Assembly: GCF_008014345.1 (NCBI RefSeq)
Contig: NZ_VPFL01000001.1
Coordinates: 235,095 to 299,094, forward strand
From: Pelomicrobium methylotrophicum
Lineage (GTDB): Bacteria; Pseudomonadota; Gammaproteobacteria; Burkholderiales; UBA6910
Reading direction: 5' to 3'
DNA length: 64,000 bases
Both the position numbers and the translations under genes were made by a program. The number at the start of each line of letters is the position of its first letter. Positions within the stretch are counted from its first letter, which is position 1. This document shows, in pieces, positions 42,727 to 50,879 of the stretch. The notes beneath the pieces were generated by a model that had not been told where the DNA came from, ran no database searches, and saw only the letters and a program-made list of their open reading frames with translations.

Positions 42727-43570
42727 TGATTGCGAAGGAGACCTCGTGAGCGCCCAGCTTCCCGCCGCCCGCCTGTTCAACGGCTTCAATCCGAAACACC
42801 TGCAACCGCCGCGGCTGTCGCTGCGTTTCGTGCCCGTGTGGCAGCGCAATTTTCTGGTATGGCGCAAGCTCGCCATCCCTTCCATGCTGGGCAACCTGGC
42901 CGATCCCATGCTCTACATGCTCGCCCTGGGCTTCGGTCTGGGAAGCCTGCTTCCCACCGTGGAGGGCGTCTCCTACATCACCTTCCTCGCCGCCGGCACC
43001 GTATGCTACGGCACCATGAACAGCGCCACCTTCGAAGCCCTCTACTCCGGCTTCTCCCGCATGCACGTGCAGCGCACCTGGGACGCGATCCTGAACGCCC
43101 CCATCACCCTGGACGACGTGGTGACGGCGGAGGCGGTGTGGGCTGCCTCCAAGAGCTTCCTCTCCGGGATGGCGATCCTCGCCGTCATCTGGCTCCTGGG
43201 GCTTTCCCATTCGCCCCTCACCCTCTGGATCGTTCTCTTGGTTCCCTTGATCGGACTCACCTTCGCGTGCCTGGGGCTCACGGTCACTGCGCTGTCGCCG
43301 AGCTACGACTTCTTCCTCTACTACTTCACGCTGATCATCACGCCCATGGTGCTCCTGTGCGGCGTGTTCTTCCCCGTGAGCCAGCTCCCTCCCGTGCTCC
43401 AGCACGTGGCCCAGTTCCTGCCGCTTTTCCATGCCATCGAGCTGGTGCGTCCGCTGGTGGTCGGTCGCGCGCCGGCCCAGCCGCTCATCCACGTGCTCGT
43501 GCTCCTCGGCTACGCGGCGGTCGGTTTCTACCTGGCGCTGGTCCTCACCCGCCGACGCTTACTCAAGTGA
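42719..43570 (+). CDS. ABC-2 type permease, NodJ-like
   Basis: A 283-residue membrane subunit with six helices. The sequence [35 protein letters not shown] (seen as [12 protein letters not shown] and [13 protein letters not shown]) and [21 protein letters not shown] are NodJ-type. [20 protein letters not shown] lies before the last helix. GTG 42719 overlaps the ATPase gene by 8 bp. Confidence 0.87.
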   Translation: MTDDCEGDLVSAQLPAARLFNGFNPKHLQPPRLSLRFVPVWQRNFLVWRKLAIPSMLGNLADPMLYMLALGFGLGSLLPTVEGVSYITFLAAGTVCYGTMNSATFEALYSGFSRMHVQRTWDAILNAPITLDDVVTAEAVWAASKSFLSGMAILAVIWLLGLSHSPLTLWIVLLVPLIGLTFACLGLTVTALSPSYDFFLYYFTLIITPMVLLCGVFFPVSQLPPVLQHVAQFLPLFHAIELVRPLVVGRAPAQPLIHVLVLLGYAAVGFYLALVLTRRRLLK

Positions 43571-43796
43571 ACATAGCAGGTCGAGACAAGGGTGAACGAA
43601 ATTACGGCGCTGCGCGAGGACTGGGGACAATGCCAACGCCTTTCGATGGGCGTCTCGGCAAAGCGTTGAGGCGCGCGTGTATCCGGCTGTCGCATCCAGC
43701 CCATCAAGCCGCGAAGCGGTTGTGCCGCAGTGCTGAATTCCTCTCCAGGCGGGCTTCCTGTAAAGTATACGGAAGCTTTCCTTCAGCCACGCCGTC

Positions 43797-44210
43797 ATGC
43801 TCTGGATCAAGGCTTTTCACATCGTCTTCATGGTGACCTGGTTCGCCGGGTTGTTCTATCTGCCGCGGCTTTTCGTCTACCACGCCATGGCGGAGGACCC
43901 GGTGAGCCAGGAGCGCTTCCAGGTGATGGAGCGCAAGCTCTATTACGGCATCATGACCCCGGGCGCCGTGCTCACCCTCGCCCTGGGCCTGTGGCTGTGG
44001 CTCGGTTACGGCTTTTCCGGCGGATGGCTGCACGCGAAGCTCGCGCTGGTGGCGGTCCTGGTGGGCTACCACCTGTGGTGCGGCAAGCTCTTGCGGGATT
44101 TCCGGCAACAGCGCAACACCCGAAGCCACGTCTGGTACCGCTGGTTCAACGAGTTCCCGGTGCTGATCCTCATCGCCGTGGTGATCCTCGTGGTGGTCAA
44201 GCCGTTCTGA
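43797..44210 (+). CDS. hemJ: Protoporphyrinogen IX oxidase HemJ (CopD-like family)
   Basis: A 137-residue inner-membrane protein with four helices. MLWIKAFHIVFMVTWFAGLFYLPRLFVYH (seen as KAFHIVFMVTWFAGLFYLPRL) is the HemJ start with the conserved His, and LHAKLALVAVLVGYHLWCG holds a second His. It would oxidise protoporphyrinogen IX to protoporphyrin IX in haem synthesis. No other hem gene is near. Confidence 0.82.
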   Translation: MLWIKAFHIVFMVTWFAGLFYLPRLFVYHAMAEDPVSQERFQVMERKLYYGIMTPGAVLTLALGLWLWLGYGFSGGWLHAKLALVAVLVGYHLWCGKLLRDFRQQRNTRSHVWYRWFNEFPVLILIAVVILVVVKPF

Positions 44211-44379
44211 ACCGCCCCTTCCGGCCCCGCCCGCGTCTCCCACTTTGGCTGCCCACCTTCGACCGGCGCCCGGAAGGATCCAAAGGCTTCTCCAGACTGC
44301 TTGGGGCGGCAAATGACGCCCGCCCCGGTGCACCGGTCGGCGCCCCCTGCCCGTTCGGGAAAAATTTTCAAAACGCGGT

Positions 44380-44408
44380 GGAATACGCGCCCGGCAATGA
44401 CTGTTTGC
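44380..44408 (+). promoter_or_regulatory. Weak GGAATA promoter-like signal before the NTF2-like gene
   Basis: GGAATA (44380-44385) resembles the -35 of the two leader repeats at 46938 and 48016, but the putative -10 (CTGTTTGC, 44401-44408) is a poor match and the spacing is 15 instead of 17. I list it only as a possible third target of the ECF sigma factor. Confidence 0.25.
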
Positions 44409-44449
44409 TATTGACGTAACACCCCACAACCCATCAAGGAGTCGACACG

Positions 44450-44875
44450 ATGAAACGGCATGCTTTGGCGGCAAGCTTTCTTTTTCTCACCGGCAGCGCC
44501 TTCGCGGGACCCGCGCTGGAGGACGCAAACGTTCACTTCCGGGCCATCGCCTCCGGCGACCTCGCCTTGTTGATGAGAGGCTACGCTGACAACGCCCGGC
44601 TCAACTGGGTGGGCGGTCCCCTCGATGGCACCTATGACGGCGTCCAGAGCATCCGCGCCGTATGGGAGAAGTTCACCCAAGCCCAGGGGCCGCTCAAGCT
44701 GACCGTCGACAGGATGGAGGAGTCCGCCAATCCCAAGGGCGCCACCGTCACGGCCAACGTCCAGTTTGATGGCAAGCAGCCGATCAAGGTCCGCTACGTG
44801 CTGACCTACCGAGAGGGTCGCCTGGTGAGCGAGACCTGGCAGATCGACCCCAAGCTCTCCCTGGCCGGCTACTGA
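44450..44875 (+). CDS. Exported NTF2/SnoaL-like protein
   Basis: A 141-residue protein with a signal peptide (MKRHALAASFLFLTGSAFA). The mature part has the cone-like NTF2 pattern: DANVHFRAIASGDLALLMRGYADNARLNWVGG, then GVQSIRAVWEKF and a C-terminal YVLTYREGRLVSETWQID. Members bind small ligands or act as enzymes; none can be assigned. RBS AAGGAG. It starts a run of exported proteins (DUF305, YVTN) that probably form one transcript. Confidence 0.75.
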   Translation: MKRHALAASFLFLTGSAFAGPALEDANVHFRAIASGDLALLMRGYADNARLNWVGGPLDGTYDGVQSIRAVWEKFTQAQGPLKLTVDRMEESANPKGATVTANVQFDGKQPIKVRYVLTYREGRLVSETWQIDPKLSLAGY

Positions 44876-44957
44876 GCCCCTCAATGTGACTTGGCCAGGA
44901 AAGCTCAGGCGGCGCCGGAAGATCGCTCACATCCCGGAGAGTTTTGGGTCTCGAAAG

Positions 44958-45428
44958 ATGAACGCATCGCCAAGGTTCGATCGTTTCATCCGCCGCCTGG
45001 GCCTCCCGGGGGCTGCGCTCGCAACGCTCGCGCTCGCCGCGGTGGGGGCTGCCGCGCAGGAGCGGCACGAACATCCGCCGGGCACAAGCCAGGCGCCGTC
45101 CCCGTTCATCGCCAGCACCGCTTCACCGTTCTCCACGCTGGCCGCGCAAGCCTTGGCGATCATGCACGAGGGGATGGCAAAGGCGCCGGTGAACGGCGAT
45201 CCGGATCACGATTTCGTCACCATGATGATCCCCCACCACCAGGGCGCCATCGACATGGCGAAGGCGCTCCTCCTTTATACCAAGGATCCGGAGCTGCGCA
45301 ATCTGGCGCTTGCCATCATCACCGAGCAGCAGAACGAGATCCGGCTGATGCAAGGCTGGCTCGCGCGGCACGCTGCGCGGAATCCCGGCGCCGCCCAAGA
45401 GACGGAATCCACATCCCAAACTCGCTGA
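44958..45428 (+). CDS. Exported DUF305 protein
   Basis: A 156-residue protein with an N-terminal signal (LPGAALATLALAAVGAAAQ). The DUF305 core has DHDFVTMMIPHHQGAIDMAKALLLY, where the HH pair is the family's hallmark, and AIITEQQNEIRLMQGWL. This ferritin-like helical domain is linked to metal or copper handling in the periplasm, though not firmly. ATG 44958 gives the signal peptide; it lies 82 bp after the NTF2-like gene and 13 bp before the YVTN gene. Confidence 0.83.
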   Translation: MNASPRFDRFIRRLGLPGAALATLALAAVGAAAQERHEHPPGTSQAPSPFIASTASPFSTLAAQALAIMHEGMAKAPVNGDPDHDFVTMMIPHHQGAIDMAKALLLYTKDPELRNLALAIITEQQNEIRLMQGWLARHAARNPGAAQETESTSQTR

Positions 45429-45441
45429 GAAGGAACTCGAC

Positions 45442-46827
45442 ATGAAACGACGCTCGCTCGCCCTCGCGCTGGCCTTCGGCAGTTCGGTCGCGCTGGCCGC
45501 GCCTTCACCCACCGACCGCGTCTACACCGCAGACCAGAACAGCAATACAGTGTCGGTGATCGATCCTTCGTCCAACACGTTGCTGGGCCAGATCCGGTTG
45601 GGCAACGCCCGCCCCGACGTGCTCTCGCCGCTCTACAAGGGCGAAATCAACGTGCACGGCCTGGGGTTTTCGCCGGATCACAAGACGCTGATCGCGATTT
45701 CCAACGGCTCCAATTCGGTCACCTTCATCGACACCGCCACCAATCGGGTGAAAGGCATCGCCTACATCGGCCGCTCGCCCCACGAAGGGTTCTTCACCCC
45801 CGATGGCAAGGAAGTGTGGGCGGTGGTGCGCGGCGAGAGCCACATTTCCGTGATCGATCCCAACACCTTCAAGGAAGTCGCACGCATCGAAACGGCGCCC
45901 GGGCCAGGCATGGTGCTTTTTCATCCCACCCGCAACCTCGCCTTCGTCGTGCACAGCTTCACCCCCGAGGTCCACGTGATCGACGTGGCCGCCCGCCAGG
46001 TGATCAAGCGCATCCCCGTGGCGAGCCCCTTCTCTCCCTTCTTGCAGTTCACCCCTGACTACAAGGAGGTGTGGATGACGCACAAGGACGTGGGCAAGGT
46101 GACCCGCATCGACACCGAAACCCTCGAAGTGAAGGGCGTATTCGACACCGGCTTCATCACCAACCACCTGGGTTTCGCCAAGACCGCGCGCGGCACGCTC
46201 GCCTATGTCACCATCGGCGGCGAGAACGCGGTGAAGGTCTACACCACCGATGCCGCGCCGAAGTTGCTGGCCACCATCCCGGTGGGCGCGCTGCCGCACG
46301 GCATCTGGCCTTCCGACGATGGCACGCGCATGTACGTGGGGCTGGAAAACGGCGATGCCGTGGAGGCGATCGACACCGCCACCGACCGGGTGATCGCGCG
46401 CATCCCGGTCGGGCAGGCCCCGCAGGCGCTGGTCTACGTGTCGAACGCCGTGCCCAGCGGCACGGGAACGGCCAACCTCGTCCCGCGCGCCAATGGCGAG
46501 CCGATCAACATCCCGCTCAAGGCCGCGAAGGGCGAAGCGCGCGGCTTCGTCGTGGCGCGCAACCTGGGGCTGGTGGACGCCTTGGAAGTGTTCCTCTTCA
46601 AACTCAAGCCCCAGACGGTCTACCACGTCTATGTGAGCGGGCACCGGGCGCCGATCGCCAGCTTCAAGACCAATCCCGCCGGCGCGGCCAACGGCACGGT
46701 GATCGGACCGCTGCGCGAAGCAGTGGCCACCTTGTCGTCGAAGACCGCCTCTGCTGCCCGGATCCTCGTGGTGGAAGGCGAGGGACCCCCTGCCGAGTCC
46801 TCAGCGGTTCTGACCAGCACGCCGTAA
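45442..46827 (+). CDS. Exported YVTN/YncE-type beta-propeller protein
   Basis: A 461-residue protein with a signal peptide (RRSLALALAFGSSVALAAP). At least seven repeats follow, such as VYTADQNSNTVSVIDPSSNT, LIAISNGSNSVTFIDTATN and MYVGLENGDAVEAIDTATD. The last 110 residues form a separate beta-domain. A similar arrangement with DUF305 genes suggests a periplasmic redox or metal role, but no activity can be assigned. RBS AGAAGGA. Confidence 0.82.
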   Translation: MKRRSLALALAFGSSVALAAPSPTDRVYTADQNSNTVSVIDPSSNTLLGQIRLGNARPDVLSPLYKGEINVHGLGFSPDHKTLIAISNGSNSVTFIDTATNRVKGIAYIGRSPHEGFFTPDGKEVWAVVRGESHISVIDPNTFKEVARIETAPGPGMVLFHPTRNLAFVVHSFTPEVHVIDVAARQVIKRIPVASPFSPFLQFTPDYKEVWMTHKDVGKVTRIDTETLEVKGVFDTGFITNHLGFAKTARGTLAYVTIGGENAVKVYTTDAAPKLLATIPVGALPHGIWPSDDGTRMYVGLENGDAVEAIDTATDRVIARIPVGQAPQALVYVSNAVPSGTGTANLVPRANGEPINIPLKAAKGEARGFVVARNLGLVDALEVFLFKLKPQTVYHVYVSGHRAPIASFKTNPAGAANGTVIGPLREAVATLSSKTASAARILVVEGEGPPAESSAVLTSTP

Positions 46828-46903
46828 GGGATGAAGCGAGCCAGCCTCCTGGGCCCGTGAAACGTAAGGCATTGAAAAAATTCCACGATAGACGCTGGGC
46901 GCC

Positions 46904-47145
46904 GTCCAGAAAGGGGAATGATCCGCCAGCCGGGCTTGGAATATTCTCGCCAGGCGGCGCCTCTTATACCGGCGGGGCCACGAATACCGCTTCATGGAAT
47001 CCATTGGGCGTTGGGATGGGTGCGCTGCGTTGACGCAAGCGTTGCGCTGGTTCGCTCCGCGGGGCCGGCGCACCGCCCTGCGCCGCCCTCCGGAGAGGCC
47101 GGGGCATGAGCCCGGGCTTCGGCCCCTTCAGGATCCACGCCGGCC
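46904..47145 (+). repeat. Leader repeat copy A (ahead of the dienelactone-hydrolase-like gene)
   Basis: A 242-bp segment homologous to 47979-48221. Shared blocks include GGCGGCGCCTC, ATGGGTGCGCTG, CACCGC-CTGCGCCG, GGCATGAGCCC and CGCCGGCC. The upstream part holds the promoter signal. Downstream, indels between copies are +15 and -12 bp, and both keep the same phase relative to a shared open frame (TALRRPP-RP--EPG), which may mean that a leader peptide is translated. Confidence 0.7.
46938..46968 (+). promoter_or_regulatory. ECF-type promoter signal, copy A
   Basis: GGAATA (46938-46943), 17 bp, then CTCTTATA (46961-46968). The same signal with the same spacing occurs in copy B. ECF promoters in proteobacteria typically have GGAA-type -35 elements and short -10 elements with a TCT core. 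Confidence 0.55.
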
Positions 47146-47173
47146 CAGCATCCACCCCCGAGGAGAAGCCAGG

Positions 47174-47953
47174 ATGGACTACCGCCTCGCGGCGTTTCTC
47201 GCGCTGCTGACCCTTTCAATGCCCGGCTACAGCGCGACCGAAAAAGGCTCGATCAAATCCGGTCCCGTAGAAGTGCCGATTGAAATCGCGCGTCCCTCGG
47301 GCAAGGGACCGTTTCCGCCGGTACTCTACATCCACGCCAAGCGCGGCTTCGACGACGTGGACCGGGCCCACATGGAGGAGCTGGCGGCCCAGGGATTCTT
47401 GGTCCTGGGGCTGGACTGGCAGAGCGGGCATTTCATTGAACGCTGGCCCGACCGCCATTATCCGGAGACCGAGCCTGACGTGGAAGCGGCCCTGGACGCG
47501 CTGCTCAAGCACCCGGACGCCTGCCCGATTCCCGCCGGTGTGGTGGGAGTGTCCCGCGGCGGGTACTATGCCATCCGCTTGGCGGCAAAACGAGGCAAGG
47601 ACCTGGCCGCCATCGCCACCTATTACGGCCACTTCCAGAACCCCAACGCGCCGGAAGCGCAGCAGCTGTTCTCCATTGCGCCGGAAGTGCTGTCTCTGAC
47701 GGTCCCCCTGCTGCAGATCATCGGCGACATGGACTTCGAGCTGCGCCGCATCAACAACGGCCGCGCCTTCTACGCCCTGGTGGAGAAAGGCGCCACGGTC
47801 GAACTGCAGGTCTACCCCATGGCGCGGCGCGCCTTCGATTTCAGAAACGACGCCACGCCGGAGGAGAAGATCGCCGCCAAGCACGCGCGCGCCAAAGTCA
47901 AGCGCTGGTTCTACCAGCACATGAAGCTCGGGCCTGATGGACGGTGCCCTTGA
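47174..47953 (+). CDS. Secreted dienelactone hydrolase family protein
   Basis: A 259-residue alpha/beta hydrolase with a signal peptide (MDYRLAAFLALLTLSMPGYS). The nucleophile elbow GVSRGGYYA has Ser127 where dienelactone hydrolases proper have Cys. An acid residue is in IIGDMDFE, but the usual C-terminal His of the triad is unclear; AFDFRNDATPEE lies in its place. The RBS GAGGAGA precedes ATG 47174. The gene is the only one behind leader copy A, about 205 bp downstream of the promoter-like signal. The substrate is unknown. Confidence 0.78.
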   Translation: MDYRLAAFLALLTLSMPGYSATEKGSIKSGPVEVPIEIARPSGKGPFPPVLYIHAKRGFDDVDRAHMEELAAQGFLVLGLDWQSGHFIERWPDRHYPETEPDVEAALDALLKHPDACPIPAGVVGVSRGGYYAIRLAAKRGKDLAAIATYYGHFQNPNAPEAQQLFSIAPEVLSLTVPLLQIIGDMDFELRRINNGRAFYALVEKGATVELQVYPMARRAFDFRNDATPEEKIAAKHARAKVKRWFYQHMKLGPDGRCP

Positions 47954-47978
47954 CTGCCTCGCGCCCCGGCCCCTGAAA

Positions 47979-48221
47979 GTCCAGAGAAAGAGGGATGATG
48001 GCTGCAGCCGGGCGTGGAATATTTTGGGCGGGCGGCGCCTCTATAACGGCGTGGCAAGAAGCACCGCTTGAGTGGATTCCTCTTCCGAATGGGTGCGCTG
48101 GAACCGCCGACGCAAGCTTTGAGCCGGCCCGCGCTGGAGGCCGGCTCACCGCTCTGCGCCGTCCGCCGGCGAGGCCGAGGCGTGAGCCAGGGCATGAGCC
48201 CCTCAAAGGTCCGCGCCGGCC
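47979..48221 (+). repeat. Leader repeat copy B (ahead of the ECF sigma gene)
   Basis: The second copy of the 240-bp leader, homologous over its whole length to 46904-47145. The open frame through it is also continuous with the gene downstream (the sigma factor). The repeat lies just after the end of the preceding gene in both cases. Confidence 0.7.
48016..48046 (+). promoter_or_regulatory. ECF-type promoter signal, copy B
   Basis: GGAATA (48016-48021), 17 bp, then CTCTATAA (48039-48046). Its position before a sigma gene suits autoregulation by that sigma factor. Confidence 0.55.
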
Positions 48222-48321
48222 GGGGGTCTGCCCGCTGGAACACGCCACAGGGGGACGAGAGGGCGCTGCAGTCTCGATTCAACCGATTGAGTCTCAAAGC
48301 AAAGGCGGAGATATTCGAGCG

Positions 48322-48900
48322 ATGTTCGGTTCCCGGGAGCGCCTTTATAACAGCTGGGTTCGAGACCACTACCGCTTCCTGTTCCGAAGCGCATGGGCCC
48401 TTACCGGGAGCCGCGCGATCGCGGAAGAGGTGGTGCAAGACTGCTTCGAGCTGGCCTGGCGCCACATGGACCAGTTGCGCGACCGGCGGCTCGCCAAGGC
48501 CTGGTTGTTCCAAATCCTGCGCCGCGAGGCCCTGCGCTGCCGCGCGGAAAACCACGAACTCTATGACGAGGAACAGGATCAGCGCTCGGATCCGGATAGC
48601 GCGGCGGCATTGGAGCAGCGGCTGGACATTCTTCGTGCGCTGCAAAAACTGTCCCCGATCCATCGGGAAGTTCTCACGCTCTTTTACTTCGAGGATATGG
48701 CCATCGCAGAGATGGCCGTTGCGCTTGAGGTGGCCCCTGGCACGGTCCTGTCGCGGCTCGACCGCGCTCGCAAGGCCTTGCGTCAGGCGTTGGACGCCTC
48801 CGGCGCCAGCGCTCGCACGGCATGCGAGAGCGCGTCCGAAACGGCGGAGATCCTGGCGCTGCGCCGCAGCGGCGCCAACATCGCCGCTCAGGACAAATGA
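48322..48900 (+). CDS. ECF RNA polymerase sigma factor
   Basis: A 192-residue group 4 sigma factor. Region 2 is at residues about 8-75 (YRFLFRSAWALTGSRAIAEEVVQDCFELAWRH, here split at GSRAIAEEVVQDCF). Region 4 is at about 105-165 with LSPIHREVLTLFYFEDMAIAEMA and the recognition helix GTVLSRLDRARKAL. The C-terminal 25 residues are not part of the sigma core. The start at 48322 has only GGAG further upstream. The following gene encodes a single-pass membrane protein, the usual place for an anti-sigma factor. Confidence 0.9.
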   Translation: MFGSRERLYNSWVRDHYRFLFRSAWALTGSRAIAEEVVQDCFELAWRHMDQLRDRRLAKAWLFQILRREALRCRAENHELYDEEQDQRSDPDSAAALEQRLDILRALQKLSPIHREVLTLFYFEDMAIAEMAVALEVAPGTVLSRLDRARKALRQALDASGASARTACESASETAEILALRRSGANIAAQDK

Positions 48901-48927
48901 GCTTTTTCGAACCCCGATTCCAGCACC

Positions 48928-49524
48928 ATGACCGCCGAACACCCCGACCCGTCTGCCCGGCAAGTGCCGTGGACCCGTTTCGACTTCCTCATGGCTGCGT
49001 CGCTCAAGGACGCCACCGGCGCGCCTGAAGCCCCCTTGAGCCTGTACAAGCCTGTCCCTTGGCGCCGCACGGTGGCGGCCCTGACCGGTGCCGTGCTCTC
49101 GCTGGGCCTCGGTGTGTGGTTTTTCTTCGCCTGGGTTTACCCCCCGCAACTGGTGCGCGAGGCCATGGTCCACGAACACCGGGAGGCGACGCTGCGCGGC
49201 GACTTCCAGAAGAACAAGCTTCCGATGCTGCACGCGATGGGCCTGCGCGAAGGTGCATCGCTGCCGGGGCTCGTCCAGCTGCAGCGCCCTTGCGAGATCG
49301 CCGGCAGGAAGGCCTATCACCTCACCACTTTCATCGAGAAGGGCGGAGGCATGGTCACCATCCTCGCCTTCGAGCAGCCCGTCCCCGGTGCCCCTTCGGG
49401 ACACGGCGTCTGGATGGGGCGATACTGGCGATTTGTGGAAGGCGTGCCGGGCAGGACGATCCTGATGCTGGCCGACAACCCGAAGGTGCTCACCGAGACC
49501 GAGCGTTTCTTGAAGAAGGGGTAA
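48928..49524 (+). CDS. Single-pass membrane protein, candidate anti-sigma factor
   Basis: A 198-residue protein. A cytoplasmic N-terminal part of about 50 residues comes first, then one helix (about 52-72, LTGAVLSLGLGVWFFFAWVY). The periplasmic part has RPCEIAGRKAYHLTTFIEKGG. The layout and position 27 bp after the sigma gene are those of an anti-sigma factor. The N-terminal part lacks a clear zinc-binding HxxxCxxC motif. I infer the role from context only. Confidence 0.62.
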   Translation: MTAEHPDPSARQVPWTRFDFLMAASLKDATGAPEAPLSLYKPVPWRRTVAALTGAVLSLGLGVWFFFAWVYPPQLVREAMVHEHREATLRGDFQKNKLPMLHAMGLREGASLPGLVQLQRPCEIAGRKAYHLTTFIEKGGGMVTILAFEQPVPGAPSGHGVWMGRYWRFVEGVPGRTILMLADNPKVLTETERFLKKG

Positions 49525-49574
49525 CCGACCGTTTTCACCCCCCACGACCCACCTGACGACATGAGGAGGAAACG

Positions 49575-50801
49575 ATGAACGAAATCATCAATCTACGCCG
49601 CCGCCAATTGCTCGCCGGCAGCGCCGGAACCTTGGCTGCCGGCTTGGCCGGCTCCGCCGTTGGAATCGCCGGCTGGAGTCCCCGGGCGTGGTCCGCCGAG
49701 CCGGCGAAGCCCAAACCGCTACCCGACTACGTCGCCTGGAAGGACGCCCAGAGCCTGATCGTCCACAGCGCGACCACCATCGAGACCAAGCGCAGCGCGT
49801 TCGGCACCAGCGTCATCACGCCGGCCGAGCAGCTGTTCATCCGCAACAACCTGCCGGCACCGGATGCGTCCTTCGTCGCCGATCGCAACGGCTGGCAGCT
49901 CGCCGTGGAAGGCGTCAAGAACCCGCGCAAGCTGACCGTCGCCGAGCTGAAGACCATGGGCCTGGAGACGGTCGCGATGGTATTGCAATGCTCCGGCAAC
50001 GGCCGTGGGTTTTTCCCGCATAAGCCGAGCGGCACGCCCTGGACCGTGGGGGCCGCGGGCTGCGTGATCTGGAGCGGGGTGCCCGTGCGAGCGGTCGTAG
50101 AGGCCTTGGGGGGCGTCGCCGAGGGGATGCGGTTCATGACCGGCACGGGGGGCGAAAAACTGCCCGAGGGGGTCGATCCGAAAGGCCTGGTGGTGGAACG
50201 CTCGGTCCCGCTCAAAGCCATGGAAGACGCCCTGCTCGCCTGGGAGATGAACGGCGAGCCCATTCCGCTCGCCCACGGAGGCCCCTTGCGCCTCATCGTG
50301 CCGGGCTACACGGGCGTGAACAACGTCAAGTACATCAAGCGGCTCGCCTTCACGCGGGACGAGACCGAGGCCAAGATCCAGAAAACCGGCTACCGCATCT
50401 CCCCCATCGGGGTGAAGAGCGACCCGAGCCACCCCTCGGTGTGGGAGATGAACGTCAAGTCCTGGGTCAATTACCCCAACCCCGACAGCGGCCCGGTGCC
50501 CGCCGGCGGGTTGCAGATCCATGGGGTGGCCTTCGGCGGAGTTAACGCCGTCAAGCGCGTGGAAGTGTCGCTGGATGGCGGAAAAACCTGGAAGGAAGCG
50601 AAGCTTGTCGGCCCAGATCTGGGGCGGTACGCGTGGCGCCAGTTTGTGTTTCCGGTGAAACTCAAGCCCGGCACCTACACGATCGCAAGCCGCGCCATCG
50701 ACGTCGAAGGCAACGTGCAGCCCGAGAATCGGCTCGAAAACGATCACGGCTACATCAACAACAGCTGGCGCGACCACGCGGTACAGCTCACCGTTGCCTG
50801 A
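49575..50801 (+). CDS. sorA: Sulfite dehydrogenase, molybdenum subunit (SorA-like)
   Basis: Oxidises sulfite to sulfate in the periplasm with a molybdopterin cofactor. The Tat signal is LRRRQLLAGSAG (about residues 7-18). The Mo-binding Cys139 is in LQCSGNGRGFFPHKPSG. GGPLRLIVPGYTGVNNVKYIKRL (seen as GGPLRLIVPGYTG) and WEMNVKSWVNYP are sulfite-oxidase family motifs. The C-terminal Ig-like dimerisation domain ends INNSWRDHAVQLTVA. Length 408. It follows the candidate anti-sigma gene by 50 bp, and the cytochrome partner comes after a terminator. SoxC is a relative, but no other sox genes are here. Confidence 0.85.
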   Translation: MNEIINLRRRQLLAGSAGTLAAGLAGSAVGIAGWSPRAWSAEPAKPKPLPDYVAWKDAQSLIVHSATTIETKRSAFGTSVITPAEQLFIRNNLPAPDASFVADRNGWQLAVEGVKNPRKLTVAELKTMGLETVAMVLQCSGNGRGFFPHKPSGTPWTVGAAGCVIWSGVPVRAVVEALGGVAEGMRFMTGTGGEKLPEGVDPKGLVVERSVPLKAMEDALLAWEMNGEPIPLAHGGPLRLIVPGYTGVNNVKYIKRLAFTRDETEAKIQKTGYRISPIGVKSDPSHPSVWEMNVKSWVNYPNPDSGPVPAGGLQIHGVAFGGVNAVKRVEVSLDGGKTWKEAKLVGPDLGRYAWRQFVFPVKLKPGTYTIASRAIDVEGNVQPENRLENDHGYINNSWRDHAVQLTVA

Positions 50802-50811
50802 AAGGGCCTCT

Positions 50812-50847
50812 GCGCAGCGCTCGCGCGCGAGCGCTGCGCTTTTTTTC
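50812..50847 (+). terminator. Strong rho-independent terminator between sorA and the cytochrome gene
   Basis: A perfect palindrome of 28 bp (50812-50839; stem GCGCAGCGCTCGC) is followed by eight T residues. It lies 10 bp after the sorA stop. Confidence 0.85.
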
Positions 50848-50879
50848 CACTCTTTTCTTTTGTGATCCGCCCAAACCCC

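Noticed and set aside
44965..44985. GGTTCGATCGTTTC resembling a tRNA T-loop
   Set aside because: No acceptor, anticodon or D arms can be built around it; it lies within the DUF305 coding sequence.
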